Assembly (NCBI RefSeq): GCF_003259905.1
Contig: NZ_QLMG01000017.1
Location: forward strand, 1 to 64,000
Direction: 5' to 3'
From: Salipiger aestuarii
GTDB taxonomy: Bacteria > Pseudomonadota > Alphaproteobacteria > Rhodobacterales > Rhodobacteraceae
Length of the DNA stretch: 64,000 nucleotides
Positions 51,999 through 62,725 of this stretch are shown here, piece after piece (position 1 is the stretch's first letter; each line of letters opens with the position of its first letter). The position numbers were made by a program, and so were the translations under genes. The notes beneath the pieces were generated by a model. It saw only the letters and a program-made list of their open reading frames with translations, did not search any database and had not been told where the DNA came from.

Positions 51999-52892
51999 TC
52001 AGCCGGTCCGACGCAGCCGCTCCTGTTCGAACAAGAAAGAGGCGTCGCCATCGACCGCCTGGACCACGCCATGCCCGCCTGCGCGGGCCAGATCCAGTGC
52101 CGCGCCCGCGCGGGTCAGCAGCGTATCGCGATCCGCGACGCCATCGCTGACGGCCAGACCGACCGACAGGCCGACCCCTCTGCCACGAACCAGAACCCGA
52201 TCGTTCACGGCGGCGCGAAGCCTGGCGGCAATCTGCCACGCCTGCTCTTCGGTGCTGCCGGGCAGCCATGCGGCAAAAGTCTCTCCTGAAAGTCGGGCGA
52301 GCGTGTCGTCATGCGTCAGCGGGCGCAACAAAACCTGCGCGGCATGGCGCAGCAGCCGATTGGCCCCGGCGGTACCCAGCGAATCGACCAGCCCGGGAAA
52401 GCCGTCGATCCGCGCGTAGATCAGCGCGCCGACGCCGCGCACTGGCACGGCTGCGCCAAAGCCCAGGCGATTGCACAGCCCTGTAAGGGCATCCTTTTGC
52501 GCCTTGCGAAACACCTTGTGCGGAGTGGCGGCCGGTGCACGGCCGATCTGTGCCGCGCGCGGTCGCCCGTCGCTTTCGTCAAGCAGGGCGGCCAGCATGC
52601 GCTCGATCTGTGAATTCGGTCGGCGTGCGCCCGCCCTTTCAAGCAGATAATACAGCAGCGCGACGGCACAGATCGCGGATGCCAGCCCGGCGATGATACA
52701 CACGCCCAGCAATGTCTGCCGGGCGGCGATTCCTCCGGGAAGCAAGGCCGCAGCCCCGATCACCACCGGGACCGGGGCAATCGGCGCCGCAAGCGCAATC
52801 ATCAGCACCCGCCGCGTTGTCGGCGCCGCAGGCCAGGCGGTCAGCGACGCGGCTTTCGACAAAACGTCTGCCGCGCGGAAACGGAATCGCAT
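51999..52892 (-). CDS. Membrane protein with degenerate GGDEF domain
   Basis: A 297-residue protein with two hydrophobic segments (about 29-56 and 60-84) and a C-terminal GGDEF-type domain starting at DALTGLCNRLGF (about 134-145). The signature loop reads SGETF (202-206) instead of GGDEF, so diguanylate cyclase activity is unlikely; it may be a sensor or an enzyme relic. GGGAGAAG precedes the ATG. It is convergent with the thiamine-diphosphate enzyme gene, 62 bases away. Confidence 0.82.
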   Translation of the reverse strand: MRFRFRAADVLSKAASLTAWPAAPTTRRVLMIALAAPIAPVPVVIGAAALLPGGIAARQTLLGVCIIAGLASAICAVALLYYLLERAGARRPNSQIERMLAALLDESDGRPRAAQIGRAPAATPHKVFRKAQKDALTGLCNRLGFGAAVPVRGVGALIYARIDGFPGLVDSLGTAGANRLLRHAAQVLLRPLTHDDTLARLSGETFAAWLPGSTEEQAWQIAARLRAAVNDRVLVRGRGVGLSVGLAVSDGVADRDTLLTRAGAALDLARAGGHGVVQAVDGDASFLFEQERLRRTG

Positions 52893-53627
52893 GGATCTTC
52901 TCCCGCAGTGAAACGGTGGAAGGTTTCACCAAAGCCCTTTAAGGTGAGGTTAAGAACCCCCGCCATTCAATGATCCGCCCCGCATTTATCGCAGCAGAGG
53001 CCGTTCAACGGATAAAATCTGCAACCCGGCAGGTTTTTCAGCCCCGTGTCGGGCCGACCGCCACCGACACTGCCGCAAGCGCCCCGCGGGGGCTGGACAG
53101 GAGGCCGGCGGAGCGGGTGATGTTTTCAGTCGCCCCGCGCCCGGTGGTTTTGCCTGCCGCGGCTGGGGCACGGCGCAGGCTGATCGCCAGGTGCGCCGCA
53201 ACACCCGCCTGCGGTTCCATGGTCTCGCCCGGAATCAGGCGCGACAGCCGGTCCAGAGTCGCGTTGACGGGGGCCTTGACAGCCCGGTTCTCTCTGGGCG
53301 CGCGGCCATCCTCTGGACGGGGGCCTTTGACCGTCCGTGACAAGGCGGTTTTGCAGAAAGACCGGGAAAGGTGGCGCGAGGCTTGAAGCCGCGCTGAAAA
53401 CCGTCAGAGGACCGCCGATGTCCAGCATGACAGCGCTTCTGCGCGCCGCGCCGCGCCGCGCCGGGCGTGCCGGCCGATGGCGGCATGGACGAAAAAGACC
53501 GGCGTGCCCGACGCCAACCTGACCGCCGCCGCAGCGACGCGCGCGCGACGGCAGCGCCCAGCCCCGCCCTCGTCTCGATCATCGAACGCGCGGCGGCTCC
53601 CGGATTGGGAACGGATCGAATGGCGGA
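52893..53627. other. Non-coding or decayed region
   Basis: About 735 bases in which frames are open on both strands only because of high GC content. I recognise no family signature. The promoter of the degenerate GGDEF gene should lie in the first 100 bases (AT-richer around 52920-52960). Confidence 0.5.
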
Positions 53628-54850
53628 AGCTGCGCATCCTCCACCTTGGGTACACCGTGATGGCGTCGCTCTGGCGCGATGCGGGCGCCGACCCCGATGT
53701 CAGCATGCGAACCTGCGCGGCACGCCGGCGGGCGGCAAGGTCCGCACAGTGATGGGCGTTGAGGCGCAGGCGGGCCCGCGACCGGGCTGCGCGCCTACCG
53801 CGCGGTGACGCAGCAACGGTTCGCCAATCGGTTTCTGGACCACCGCGCCGCCGGCATCGCGACCGGTGCTCGGAACCGCAAGTACGGGCGGATGATGGGT
53901 GTCGCGTCGCAAGGCATCGCGGCGGGCGTCCATCCGCATTTGCAAAATTATGCGCGGCCTGGTGCGGCCAGGCCCACAGCGCCGTCACCGCATGTCTGCC
54001 CCAGGCGCCCGCGCGCACCTCCTTCGCCGGCTATCCGCACCCGGATGGCGGGCGGGGATGCAATATTTCATTGGCATCCTGGTTCGGCGAATCATTCAAG
54101 CCCCGCGTGCAATGCCATCACCGCCGATCCGAACCGCGTGCTGCCGCCGAAATCCCCCCGGCGTCGGGCGCGTCGCGTCCATTGTGCACGACCAGGGACA
54201 TGGCATGTCCAGCCGGGGCGAGGGGATCAACGCGCCGATGCGCAGGCGCAAGAGCGATCGCGACCATCCGAAACTTGGCGATGGACATTGCAGTCGCGGA
54301 GGTGGGTACGTTGATCCTGTCGGAAACCCCCGAAATCCATGGGGCCGAGCACATGCTGGCCGCCCGTGCAGCGCCCGAAACAAGGGTCAAGATCGAAACG
54401 GTGATCGACCGGTGGCGCGACTGCGCCGCGGCGAGCGGAGCGTCGTTGGACAAGACTTCCAAGCTCCGGCGACAAGACGGGCGGGCGACCCCCATTCTGG
54501 AAAAATCGGTCGGGGCGGTGGCCAAGGGTGGCCTTGCACCGCTGATGGGCGCCCATGCCTATGGTAAACCGGAACGGCACCGTCGGCTTTGTCTATGTGG
54601 GCAGCCCCGGATACGATCAGGGCGCGGTCACCGGGCAGGCGGCGTCGGGCGCCACGCTGACGGTCGTTTCCACCGGCTGCGGATCGTGCTTTGGTGCCAG
54701 GCCCGCGCCGCGGAACAAGCTGGCGTCCAACAGCGATCTGGCGCGGCGCGGGCCCGAGGCCATCGACATCGACCGCGGCGTGGTGATCGAACAAGACGTG
54801 TCGCTGTCCTTGACGATCGGTGCGATGCCGCAAGGCGCGTTGCGTGGGCA
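53628..54850 (+). pseudogene. Decayed UxaA-type (altronate/galactarate) dehydratase
   Basis: Recognisable pieces of one UxaA-family protein occur in the right order but in different frames. They are an N-terminal RILHLGYTVMASLWRDAGA-like piece (about 53628), ARNRKYGRMMGVASQGIAAG (about 53865), SFAGYPHPDGGRG (about 54020), VHDQGHGMSSRGEG (about 54185), TLILSETPEIHGAEHML (about 54310) and GTVGFVYVGSPGYDQGAVTG then GCGSCFGARPAP (54575-54720). The central part between GEG and TLILSE is mostly missing. Several frameshifts and an internal deletion make it nonfunctional. The family normally dehydrates sugar acids. Confidence 0.7.
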
Positions 54851-55062
54851 TCGCCCGGGTCATCACGCGCGCGGAATCAAACACTGGGAACGCAAGGCCG
54901 GGAACCAGACACCCGGCCCCGGTCGCACTGCGCGTGACTGCGACCGGGGCACAACACCTTCGGTCAAAGCCGCGTTTCCGTGCAATATTGGCGTTGCGTA
55001 AAGGTTTTCATGGCTTTACCTGATCGCGCCCCGCGTCGGGGTCAGGCAGGGGGGATGCTGAC
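54851..55062. other. Intergenic region before RTX gene
   Basis: About 210 bases with no gene. It probably contains the promoter of the RTX protein gene; a GGGGG-rich ribosome-binding stretch precedes ATG 55063. Confidence 0.45.
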
Positions 55063-58000
55063 ATGCCATCGGATCTGGGAAGCGATTTTCGCACACCGAC
55101 CGTACTGGAGGTGGGCACCACCTACAGCCTGTCCGGTCCGGGCGCCGGGATCGGCGGCTGGTTCACCTTTTGGGCCGAAGCGGAACGCACCTATACCGTG
55201 GTGCTGACCACCGGCAATGATATCCTGCGCAACGCGCTTTTCACCCTTGATACCGAAACCACATGGTCCGCGCCGGCCGGGGTCACATGGCCGGGCGCCG
55301 CCGACACCTTCGCGGCGGACGGCGCGGTCGCGATCACCGATCCGGTGGTCGACTGGGGTGACCGCTACGACCGCGTGACGCTAGAGACCGCAGGGCGGGA
55401 CCACCCGTTGTACGATCTGGGCGTCTATACGCTCGATGATTTTTCGGGCTGGTACACCTCGGTCGTGGGGGTCTGGTCGCGGGTGTTCTCATCCTCCTAT
55501 GGCGCCTATTTCGGCGGCACGCTCGACGGGGCGACGGCGTATACCTACGAGATCACGGTGGTCGAAGGCGACGGCAGCGGTTTCGTGCGCGACGACTGGG
55601 GCGACACGCCGGAAACCGCGGCGCAGATCACCGCCGCGCCCACCGCGTCGCTGACCGCGCCCGACATCGTCGTCAGCGGCGAGCTTGAAGCGGGCGGTGA
55701 TGTCGATGTGTTCAGCGTCACCCTGCGGGCGGGGTTCGAATACGACATTCACGTCGGCAGCGCGGTCGGGCCGACCACCCGCGTTGCGCTTCGGGACATC
55801 GACGTCGATCTCAACGAGGCCAGCAGCCTGCCGGGCGGAGGGCTGGGGATCTGGCTCGGCTCGGGGCATTACGAGCCGCTGGGCGGCAGCACCAGCGGCG
55901 GCGTGGCTGTGGCGGGCCTGTCGCTTGACATCGCGCCCTATTGGGACGCGGGCGAAGAGATCGAGGTCTTCATCACCGTGCAAAGCGATCCGCCCCCAGG
56001 CCGGACGGGCTGGGGCATCGGCGGGTACGAGATCTGGATCTCGCCCGCCGACGACCACGGCGGCAACCGGCTGACCCCGGACACAATCGAACGGCCGGGG
56101 CGGCGGACCGGTCATATCGACGACACGGGCCCCGACGCCCGGGCCAACATCCTTGGCGAAGAAGACTGGTTCGAGATCGAAGGCGGCGTTGTCGATGGCT
56201 ATACCTATGTCGCCACGGTGACCCCCGAGAGCGACACCCTGCGGTCGCTCGACGTGTCACTCTACAACGCCATGGGGGGGCTGGTGGTCACGCCCCGCCA
56301 GGACTTTCTGATCTACAAGGCCCCCGCCACCATGCGCGCCTTTCTTGCGGTCGAGGCGACTTTCGATGCGCAGATCGGCGATTACACGCTGGAACTGGGG
56401 CAATACGCGGGCAAGGTGCGGATCTTTGACGGGATCCGTGCCGAAAACGCCACCGGCACGGACCGCGCCGACTGGTTCTTGCTGGGCGCGGGCAACGATA
56501 CCGCACGCGGCCACGGCGACCATGACGAGATCGACGGCGAGGGCGGCGCCGACCGGCTCTACGGCAACGCCGGGGCGGACACGCTGTCGGGCGGCGCGGG
56601 CAACGACCTGCTCAGCGGCGGCGACGGGTGGGACCGGCTGCTGGGGGACGGCGGCGCTGACAGGCTGTACGGAAACGCCGGGGCGGACACGCTGTCGGGC
56701 GGCGCGGGCAACGATCTGCTCAGCGGCGGCGACGGGTGGGACCGGCTGCTGGGGGGCGGCGGCGCTGACAGGCTGTACGGAAACAGCGGCGTTGACCGGC
56801 TTTTCGGGCAGGATGGCAACGATACACTGAACGGCGGGGTGGGGCGCGACACGGTGAACGGCGGGGCGGGGCGCGACCGGCTGCTTGGCGGCGACGGCGC
56901 GGATGTTGTCACCGGCGCGGGCGGCGCGGACACGCTGTTCGGCGGGCGCGGCGACGACCGGCTGTTCGGCGGTGATCTGGCCGACAGGCTGTCGGGCGAT
57001 GGCGGCAACGATCTGGCCAACGGCGGGCGCGGCAACGACACGTTGCTGGGCGGCGATGGAGCCGACACCCTGTCCGGCCTTGACGGGGCTGATTCGCTCA
57101 TGGGCGGGCGCGGCAACGACCGCCTGCTGGGGGGCAACGGCAATGATGTGCTGCGCAGCGGCGATGGCGATGACACGCTGTTCGGGGGGCGCGACCGCGA
57201 CCGGCTTGACGGCGGCGCGGGCGACGACCGTATCGATGGCGGAGGGGGGGACGACCGTATCCTCGCCGGGGCCGGCGCTGACCGCGTGAACGCGGGCGCG
57301 GGCGACGACGTCATCGTCTGGCGGTCCGGCGATACGCTGATCGACAGCATTGATGGCGGTGACGGGCAGGATGTGCTGCGGCTGCTGCTCACCCCGGAAC
57401 AGGCGGCCGACCCACGCTTTGTCACCGACCTTTCCAACTGGCACTCGCGCATCGGGATGGACAGCATCATCGAAGTGGATTTCGTGACTCTGGGCCTGTC
57501 CCTCGACGGGATCGAGGCGATCGAGGTGGTGACAGGCACCGAAGGACTGATCGCGGGCGACGACGTGCTGGCATTGAACGAGGAAAACAAGGGCCGTGGC
57601 TTTACCGGTAACGTGCTGACCAACGACGCGGCAAGCGATCCGCTGGCGCCGCTTGTCGTGGCCCGTGTCGCGGGGGCGGCGGACAATGTCGGGGCCGACA
57701 TCGCGGCCACCTACGGCAGCTTCCGCATCAACCGGGACGGAAGCTACGTCTATACGCTTGACGGCGATGCGCAGTCGCTTGACGCGCTTAACGGCGGGCA
57801 GGTGGTGACGGACAGCGTATACTACATGATCTCGGATGCCAGCGGCGCCCGCAGCGCCCGGTTGTCGGCAACGATATATGGAATCAATGACACGCCGGTG
57901 CTGTCGAGTGCTGCGCTGACCCTGTCCGAGGACTCTGGCGAGGTCACGCTTGACGTGATCCCGCTTGGCGATGATCGGGATGCCGAAGACGGGCCGGAAA

Positions 58001-59088
58001 CCCTTGTCTATACCGCCACCACCGCCGCCACTCAGGGCGCGTTGTCGCTGGTGGATGGCGTGCTGCGCTATGCGCCCGGCAGCGATTTCCAGTCCCTGTC
58101 CGAAGGCCAGGCTCAGGAGATCGTGGCCACGCTGATCGCGACCGACAGCCAGGGCCATGGTGCCACATCGCAGGTGACGATCACGGTCGAAGGGCGCAAC
58201 GACGCCCCCACCATGCGGGACGAAGCCGGCTTTGTCCCGACCACCGCGTCAAGCCAGACCGTGAACCTGGCCCGGCTTGGGTCGGACATCGACACCGACG
58301 GCTATTCCAGTGCGCTGTCCTACGCGGTGACGCAGGCGCCGCAGGCGGGCACCGCCGAGATTTCCGGCCAGTCCCTGCTGTTCAGACAGGGGGACGATTT
58401 CGCCGCGCTGATCCACGGTGAGCTGCGCACGGTCGACATCGGGGTGCAGGTTACCGACATCCACGGCGCCACCGGCGCCGGTACCATCAGCATTACGGTT
58501 TACGGGCTGAACGATCTGCCCATCGTCACCGACGGCAGCCTGATCGCGACAGAATCCGGCGGCGCGGCGACGCTTGACCTGGCGACGCTGGCCGACGATC
58601 CCGACGCCAACGAAGGCCCCGAAACGCTGCGCTACGAGATCGCGCAACAGCCCGCGCTGGGCAGCGCCCGGCTTGATGGGCGGGTGCTGAGCTTTGATCC
58701 CGGTTCGGATTTCGTGGCGCTTGAAGACGGTGACAGCCAGCAGGTGGACATCGGCTTTGTCGTGCGCGACGCAAACAATTTTCCCGTCTTCGGGACCGTG
58801 ACCGTGACGGTGCTGGGGGGCACGCGCAGCCCTGCGCCGCTCGGCGACGCAGCGCATGCGGCGGGCAGCGCCGAGGCCCGGCAGGCGAGCCTTTCGGTCG
58901 CGTCGCCGGATGAGCTTTATGACCATAGCATCGACGATGCCCTGGTCTACGCCGGGTACGGGGGGGCGGCGGCATGCGGACTTGTTCACGCCGCGGCCGA
59001 CGCCTTTGCGCTTTACGATGCGGCAGACGGGATGGACGGCGGCATGATTGACCCGGCGCTGCCCGGCATCGACGTGTTCGAACTATGA
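55063..59088 (+). CDS. Large RTX calcium-binding protein with cadherin-like repeats
   Basis: A 1341-residue acidic protein without N-terminal signal peptide. Residues 1-470 are beta-rich and contain segments like bacterial pre-peptidase C-terminal domains ([41 protein letters not shown]). Residues about 475-765 are RTX nonapeptides ([19 protein letters not shown] and similar), which bind calcium. Residues about 840-1255 hold three to four VCBS/cadherin-like units ([48 protein letters not shown]). The C-terminus is a typical acidic type I secretion tail. It should be exported by a type I system encoded elsewhere and act in adhesion, biofilm or surface-layer functions. A 108-bp unit is duplicated in the RTX region. 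Confidence 0.9.
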   Translation: MPSDLGSDFRTPTVLEVGTTYSLSGPGAGIGGWFTFWAEAERTYTVVLTTGNDILRNALFTLDTETTWSAPAGVTWPGAADTFAADGAVAITDPVVDWGDRYDRVTLETAGRDHPLYDLGVYTLDDFSGWYTSVVGVWSRVFSSSYGAYFGGTLDGATAYTYEITVVEGDGSGFVRDDWGDTPETAAQITAAPTASLTAPDIVVSGELEAGGDVDVFSVTLRAGFEYDIHVGSAVGPTTRVALRDIDVDLNEASSLPGGGLGIWLGSGHYEPLGGSTSGGVAVAGLSLDIAPYWDAGEEIEVFITVQSDPPPGRTGWGIGGYEIWISPADDHGGNRLTPDTIERPGRRTGHIDDTGPDARANILGEEDWFEIEGGVVDGYTYVATVTPESDTLRSLDVSLYNAMGGLVVTPRQDFLIYKAPATMRAFLAVEATFDAQIGDYTLELGQYAGKVRIFDGIRAENATGTDRADWFLLGAGNDTARGHGDHDEIDGEGGADRLYGNAGADTLSGGAGNDLLSGGDGWDRLLGDGGADRLYGNAGADTLSGGAGNDLLSGGDGWDRLLGGGGADRLYGNSGVDRLFGQDGNDTLNGGVGRDTVNGGAGRDRLLGGDGADVVTGAGGADTLFGGRGDDRLFGGDLADRLSGDGGNDLANGGRGNDTLLGGDGADTLSGLDGADSLMGGRGNDRLLGGNGNDVLRSGDGDDTLFGGRDRDRLDGGAGDDRIDGGGGDDRILAGAGADRVNAGAGDDVIVWRSGDTLIDSIDGGDGQDVLRLLLTPEQAADPRFVTDLSNWHSRIGMDSIIEVDFVTLGLSLDGIEAIEVVTGTEGLIAGDDVLALNEENKGRGFTGNVLTNDAASDPLAPLVVARVAGAADNVGADIAATYGSFRINRDGSYVYTLDGDAQSLDALNGGQVVTDSVYYMISDASGARSARLSATIYGINDTPVLSSAALTLSEDSGEVTLDVIPLGDDRDAEDGPETLVYTATTAATQGALSLVDGVLRYAPGSDFQSLSEGQAQEIVATLIATDSQGHGATSQVTITVEGRNDAPTMRDEAGFVPTTASSQTVNLARLGSDIDTDGYSSALSYAVTQAPQAGTAEISGQSLLFRQGDDFAALIHGELRTVDIGVQVTDIHGATGAGTISITVYGLNDLPIVTDGSLIATESGGAATLDLATLADDPDANEGPETLRYEIAQQPALGSARLDGRVLSFDPGSDFVALEDGDSQQVDIGFVVRDANNFPVFGTVTVTVLGGTRSPAPLGDAAHAAGSAEARQASLSVASPDELYDHSIDDALVYAGYGGAAACGLVHAAADAFALYDAADGMDGGMIDPALPGIDVFEL
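56549..56764. repeat. Two 108-bp tandem repeats in the RTX region
   Basis: 56549-56656 and 56657-56764 are nearly identical (a few substitutions), each encoding 36 residues, or four nonapeptides. A third copy begins at 56765 and diverges after about 21 bases. This points to recent expansion or gene conversion within the RTX block. Confidence 0.8.
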
Positions 59089-60059
59089 ACGGCGCCGGCC
59101 TGCGATCTGCGGTGGGGGACTACGGATGCCATCGCGATGCACGCAGGTCAGATCCACGTCATCCCGCCGTTCAGCCGCTTGCGCGCATCACCGGGCCGAT
59201 GACGACCCCGACCGCCCGAATACTACGGGTATCCGGATCGACCGCCACGGGACCGTTCCCGCAGGGCGGCATTTCGGCGTCGGCCTCAGAAACGCGGGCG
59301 GCGTTCGCGGTGAAACATGACGCCGTAGCCGGGGCGATCACGCGGCTAAAGCCGTGATTGGCCAACGCAGAGACCGCGCCTCGGGTTGAAGACGACGCCG
59401 GGCGCGTGGTTGAATCCCTGGGGGTGTTCCACCAAGGCGAGCGGTACGAATTCGAAAACACCCTGACGTCCGACCCCGGCGCGCCAATGGCATCTGGCGG
59501 GCTTTATGGGCGTCGTCCCACGAAGCCGACCGCGGTTAGGGCGACACACTGGTATATGCCATCGTCAGGGGCGCTGGCCGATCCGCGCGAGGCGGATGCG
59601 ATCCGGCAAAGGCGATCCGCACCCTCGCCGGCTAAGAAGTCACCCCGGTGCAAAAGGACCGCTATCTGCCAAACGGGCGGATGGCCCCCCGAAAACCTGC
59701 TGCCGGGGCCGCGCGGGTTCAACGCGGAACGGCTTGGCAATGCGGCGCAGACGGGCGCGCCCGAGGGAATATGCGTTCACTGCGAAGCGCGATCACGTCG
59801 CAGCGCGCCCGCAAATCGGGCGCGCGCTGCGCGGCCATGAGGGGGCTTTGATAGAAATTTGCCGGCATGCAGATCGCGCAGGAACCGGCGCGGATGCTGC
59901 TGTACCGCCCCAGAACAGACGGGCACCGGGCTTTTCGGCGCAGGAATAGGGCGCGGGCCACGCCGATCTGCAACCGCGCCGGGACCGATGGCGCCAACCG
60001 GGGGGCGATCATGGCGGCACGGCTATTGCGACGAACATCCAGTGGAACACTGTCTCCGC
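59089..60059. other. Decayed region after the RTX gene
   Basis: About 970 bases with many short overlapping frames on both strands and no intact gene. A stretch near 59340-59520 reads like former coding sequence, but I cannot assign it. It probably belongs to the same eroded catabolic region as the neighbouring pseudogenes. Confidence 0.45.
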
Positions 60060-60320
60060 AGGACGCGGCCGCAAGATCGCGGGCGCAGCCGTGTGCCGTC
60101 GCAGTCCGGCGCGCGGCGGCGCGTCGGCCACCGACATGATGATGCGCGAACGCGCCGGATTTCGCATGGCGCCGTTCGGTCTGTTCGACCTGACGGGCAT
60201 CGACGCGTCCGGCGCGGTGGCGGGAACGGCCCACCCGCAGCACTTCGGCAACCCGGGCTACTGCGGGGGATCGCGGCGGGGCCGCATGGCGAAAAGATGG
60301 GCGACTGATGCGGGCAGTGC
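60060..60320 (+). pseudogene. Fragment of 3-hydroxyacyl-CoA dehydrogenase
   Basis: The stretch MMMRERAGFRMAPFGLFDLTGID, followed by a degraded HPQHFGNPGYCGGSRRGRM, matches the C-terminal domain of 3-hydroxyacyl-CoA dehydrogenases (typically an MREQAGFRMGPFELLDLTGLD-type block). The N-terminal NAD-binding domain is not recognisable upstream, and the frame is broken soon after. It is a remnant of a fatty-acid or aromatic-acid degradation gene. Confidence 0.65.
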
Positions 60321-60856
60321 GCCCGGGGGAGCGCAGCCTCATCGCGACCGCGCTACCGGGACGGGGCCGCGGGCAGCGCCGCCAGGGGCTATTCTGTGGA
60401 TCGCACCGACGGGTTTGAGACATTCTCCAGGCTAGATGTGCCGCGTCGCTGCATTGCCGGGCCGGTGGGGCTTGGGTGCCGCCACGGGCCGCCGGTGCTG
60501 GGGTCCGGCTCGGGGGGCTGGCGGTGCCTGCGTACAGATCGGCGCCGAGGTCCTGCGTCGGTTGATGCGGCGCCTCGAACCGCGGCGCGTTCTCCAGCGA
60601 GCCGGGCGCCGACCGACCAACCCGAGTCCAGATCCGGGCTGGGCCCGGCCGGTTCACAGGTGGTCAAGAACCGCGCCCGCTGGCCAGCGTCAACCGGATC
60701 GCACAGCGCCTTAGGCGCAAGCCCTGCCCGTCGCGGACCGCATCGGGGCGCACAGGGCATCGCGCTGATGCGGATCAGGGCGATCCGCTGATGGGTTTTG
60801 ACAGCGACAAGACGGGGGTCGATGCCCAGGTCGCTGTTCATCATGGCTTCGACGGT
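60321..60856. other. Unassigned decayed sequence
   Basis: About 536 bases with overlapping frames on both strands and no signature I can defend. A minus-strand frame ending near 60844 (SDLGIDPRLVAVKTHQ) faintly recalls MlrC/M81-type peptidase tails, too weak to call. Confidence 0.4.
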
Positions 60857-62017
60857 TCAGCTCTGGGCAAAAAGCGGACGTAGCCGAGAGAGCACGTCAT
60901 CGGTGTCTGCCCCCTGCGGGTGGGCCTGGCGTGACGCGGGCGAACGCGGGGTGCCGAAATCAAGCGGGATGCCGGGCGTAAGATACGCGCCCGCACCGGG
61001 CTGCGCGACGCGGGCGAACAGCGGGTTCGCCTCGGAACAGGTGGGATCGTCCCGCACCAGTTCGGTGATGGTCTGATACGGACCCCACAGCACCCGATGG
61101 CGCGTCAGCGTCGCGGCGACGCTGGCGTGGTCACGAGCGGAAAACCACTGCGCGAGCCGCAGCTTGATTGGCTCGCGCGCGGTCCAGCGACCGGCGTCGG
61201 TCGTAAGATCGACATCGAAGGCGCGGGCAAGGTGATCCATCGCGTCGGTGGTTCCGGTGGCCTCGGTCAGGGCATGCCACTGACGGTTGGACAGCGCCGC
61301 GACCATGACGCGCCGCCCGTCGCGGGTGGCGAAATCGCTGCCGAAGGCACCGAACACATCGTTGCCGGTGGGCTGTCGGGCGGGGCCAAGTTCGGCCTCG
61401 GCCAGCATTCCCAGGTTGCCCAGCATCCACAGCGCGCAGTCTTCGAGCGATAGCTCAATCAGCCCGCCCATGCCTGTCTCGCGCCGCCGCCGCTCGGCGG
61501 CCAGCAGACCCGAGGCGGCGAGCAAACCGCAGACCGCATCCCAGGCGGGCAGCATCTGGTTCACCGGCGCATCCGCCCGTGCCCGCCCGGTCAGAAAGGG
61601 CAGTCCGGTGCGCGCCTGGATGGTGTAATCTATCGCGCCGCGCCCGTCATGGGTGCCCCGGATCGCCAGCATGATCAGATCGGGGCGGTGCTCGCGCAGG
61701 CGGTCGTAATCCAGCCAGCCAGTATCGGGGCGGTTGGTCACCAGCATGCCCGCGTCTTGCACAAGGGCGCGCGCCGTGCGCTGGCCGTCCTCATGGCGCA
61801 GGTCCAGTTGGACCGACCGCTTGGCCTTGTTCAGACCCTGCCAGTACAGGCTTTCGCCTTCGGGACTCAGCGGCCAGCGGGCGGCGTCCGGACCGCCGCC
61901 GCGCTGGTCGATGCGGATGACCTCGGCCCCCATCTGGGCCAGCGACAGCCCCGCGAGGGGGGCGGCGATAAAGGCCGAGATTTCGACCAGCTTCAGCCCC
62001 TTGAGAATGTCGGTCAT
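60857..62017 (-). CDS. mct: CaiB/BaiF CoA transferase, 2-methylfumaryl-CoA isomerase-like
   Basis: A 386-residue family III CoA transferase. The N-terminus (VEISAFIAAPLAGLSLAQMG, then EVIRIDQRGGGPDAARWPL and YWQGLNKAKRSVQLDLRH) and the C-terminal FARVAQPGAGAYLTPGIPLDF closely resemble Mct. Mct moves CoA within mesaconyl-CoA (C1 to C4) in the 3-hydroxypropionate cycle and in related acid metabolism. The general family is certain; the exact substrate is inferred. A small gene upstream on the same strand overlaps it by 4 bases. Unlike its neighbours, the frame is intact. Confidence 0.8.
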   Translation of the reverse strand: MTDILKGLKLVEISAFIAAPLAGLSLAQMGAEVIRIDQRGGGPDAARWPLSPEGESLYWQGLNKAKRSVQLDLRHEDGQRTARALVQDAGMLVTNRPDTGWLDYDRLREHRPDLIMLAIRGTHDGRGAIDYTIQARTGLPFLTGRARADAPVNQMLPAWDAVCGLLAASGLLAAERRRRETGMGGLIELSLEDCALWMLGNLGMLAEAELGPARQPTGNDVFGAFGSDFATRDGRRVMVAALSNRQWHALTEATGTTDAMDHLARAFDVDLTTDAGRWTAREPIKLRLAQWFSARDHASVAATLTRHRVLWGPYQTITELVRDDPTCSEANPLFARVAQPGAGAYLTPGIPLDFGTPRSPASRQAHPQGADTDDVLSRLRPLFAQS

Positions 62018-62214
62018 GGCTGCGTCTCCTTGCGGTGATCCGGAAAACTGCGCATGCGCGCCTTTTGCTCATCGGCGTCGAACAGCAGTTGCATGCCGGG
62101 CGACAGATCGGCGCCGCGCAACACCGTCTCTTTTGTCAGCCGAACCAGCGCGTCGGCGCGGTTCTGCGGCACGAGGACGGCGTCGTTGGGGTGGACTTCG
62201 TGAATGCCGGTCAT
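62014..62214 (-). CDS. Small protein upstream of the CoA transferase
   Basis: A 66-residue protein from ATG 62214 (MTGIHEVHPNDAVLVPQNRADALVRL). It overlaps the CoA transferase start by 4 bases and has a GGAGG ribosome-binding site, so translation is plausible. No family recognised. It could be a small subunit or the truncated remnant of a larger gene, since the DNA immediately upstream is rearranged. Confidence 0.5.
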   Translation of the reverse strand: MTGIHEVHPNDAVLVPQNRADALVRLTKETVLRGADLSPGMQLLFDADEQKARMRSFPDHRKETQP

Positions 62215-62357
62215 CGGGCCTCCTCCCCGCTGTTGTTCCTTCCAAATCAATGCTATAACGCCGCATCGCAGAACTTGACAGTGGTTTGTGCGGTGAACCC
62301 GGATATTCTCGTGCTGCAATCGCGGCACGCGTCGCCGTCCCGACAAGATGAGCTCCC

Positions 62358-62725
62358 ATGCCCGAGGTTTTCATCTGCGCCTATGCCCGCACCGCCGATC
62401 ACCCGCGCGGATCATGGGCTTCGATCCGGCCCCCGCCATTGGCAAGCTGCTCGACCGGACGGGGATGACGCTGGACGCCTTTGACGTGATCGAACTGAAC
62501 GAGGCATGCGCCGCGCAGGCGCTGGCCTGTACCCGCGCCCTGCGGATCGAGGATGCGGATCTGCACCTTAACCCCAAGGGCGAAGCCATCGCGCTGGGCC
62601 ATCCGCCGGGGGCGTCGGGGGCGCGGATCGTGGGCACGGCGGCTTTGGAATTATCTTTGACATCGGCGCGTTATGCTCAATCGGCGTCGGGCAGGGGATC
62701 GCGCCGGCGCTGGAGCGGGCATGGT
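62358..62725 (+). pseudogene. Beta-ketoadipyl-CoA-type thiolase with large internal deletion
   Basis: The first residues MPEVFICAYART are a normal thiolase N-terminus. They are joined out of frame to the thiolase C-terminal domain: RIMGFDPAPAIGKLL, VIELNEACAAQALAC, NPKGEAIALGHPPGASGARIVGTAALEL, then after another frameshift CSIGVGQGIAPALER. About 270 central residues, including the active-site cysteine region, are missing. The general pattern matches PcaF/PaaJ-type thiolases of aromatic degradation. Confidence 0.8.

Noticed and set aside
56549-57350. CRISPR-like or VNTR array
   Set aside because: The repetition encodes RTX nonapeptides in frame; there are no unique spacers and no cas genes.
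56257-58158. Long minus-strand frames opposite the RTX gene
   Set aside because: Repetitive antisense translations produced by the RTX repeats; not coding.
60389-60844. MlrC/M81-type metallopeptidase remnant on the minus strand
   Set aside because: Only a very short resemblance (LGIDPRLVAVKTHQ); not enough to name.
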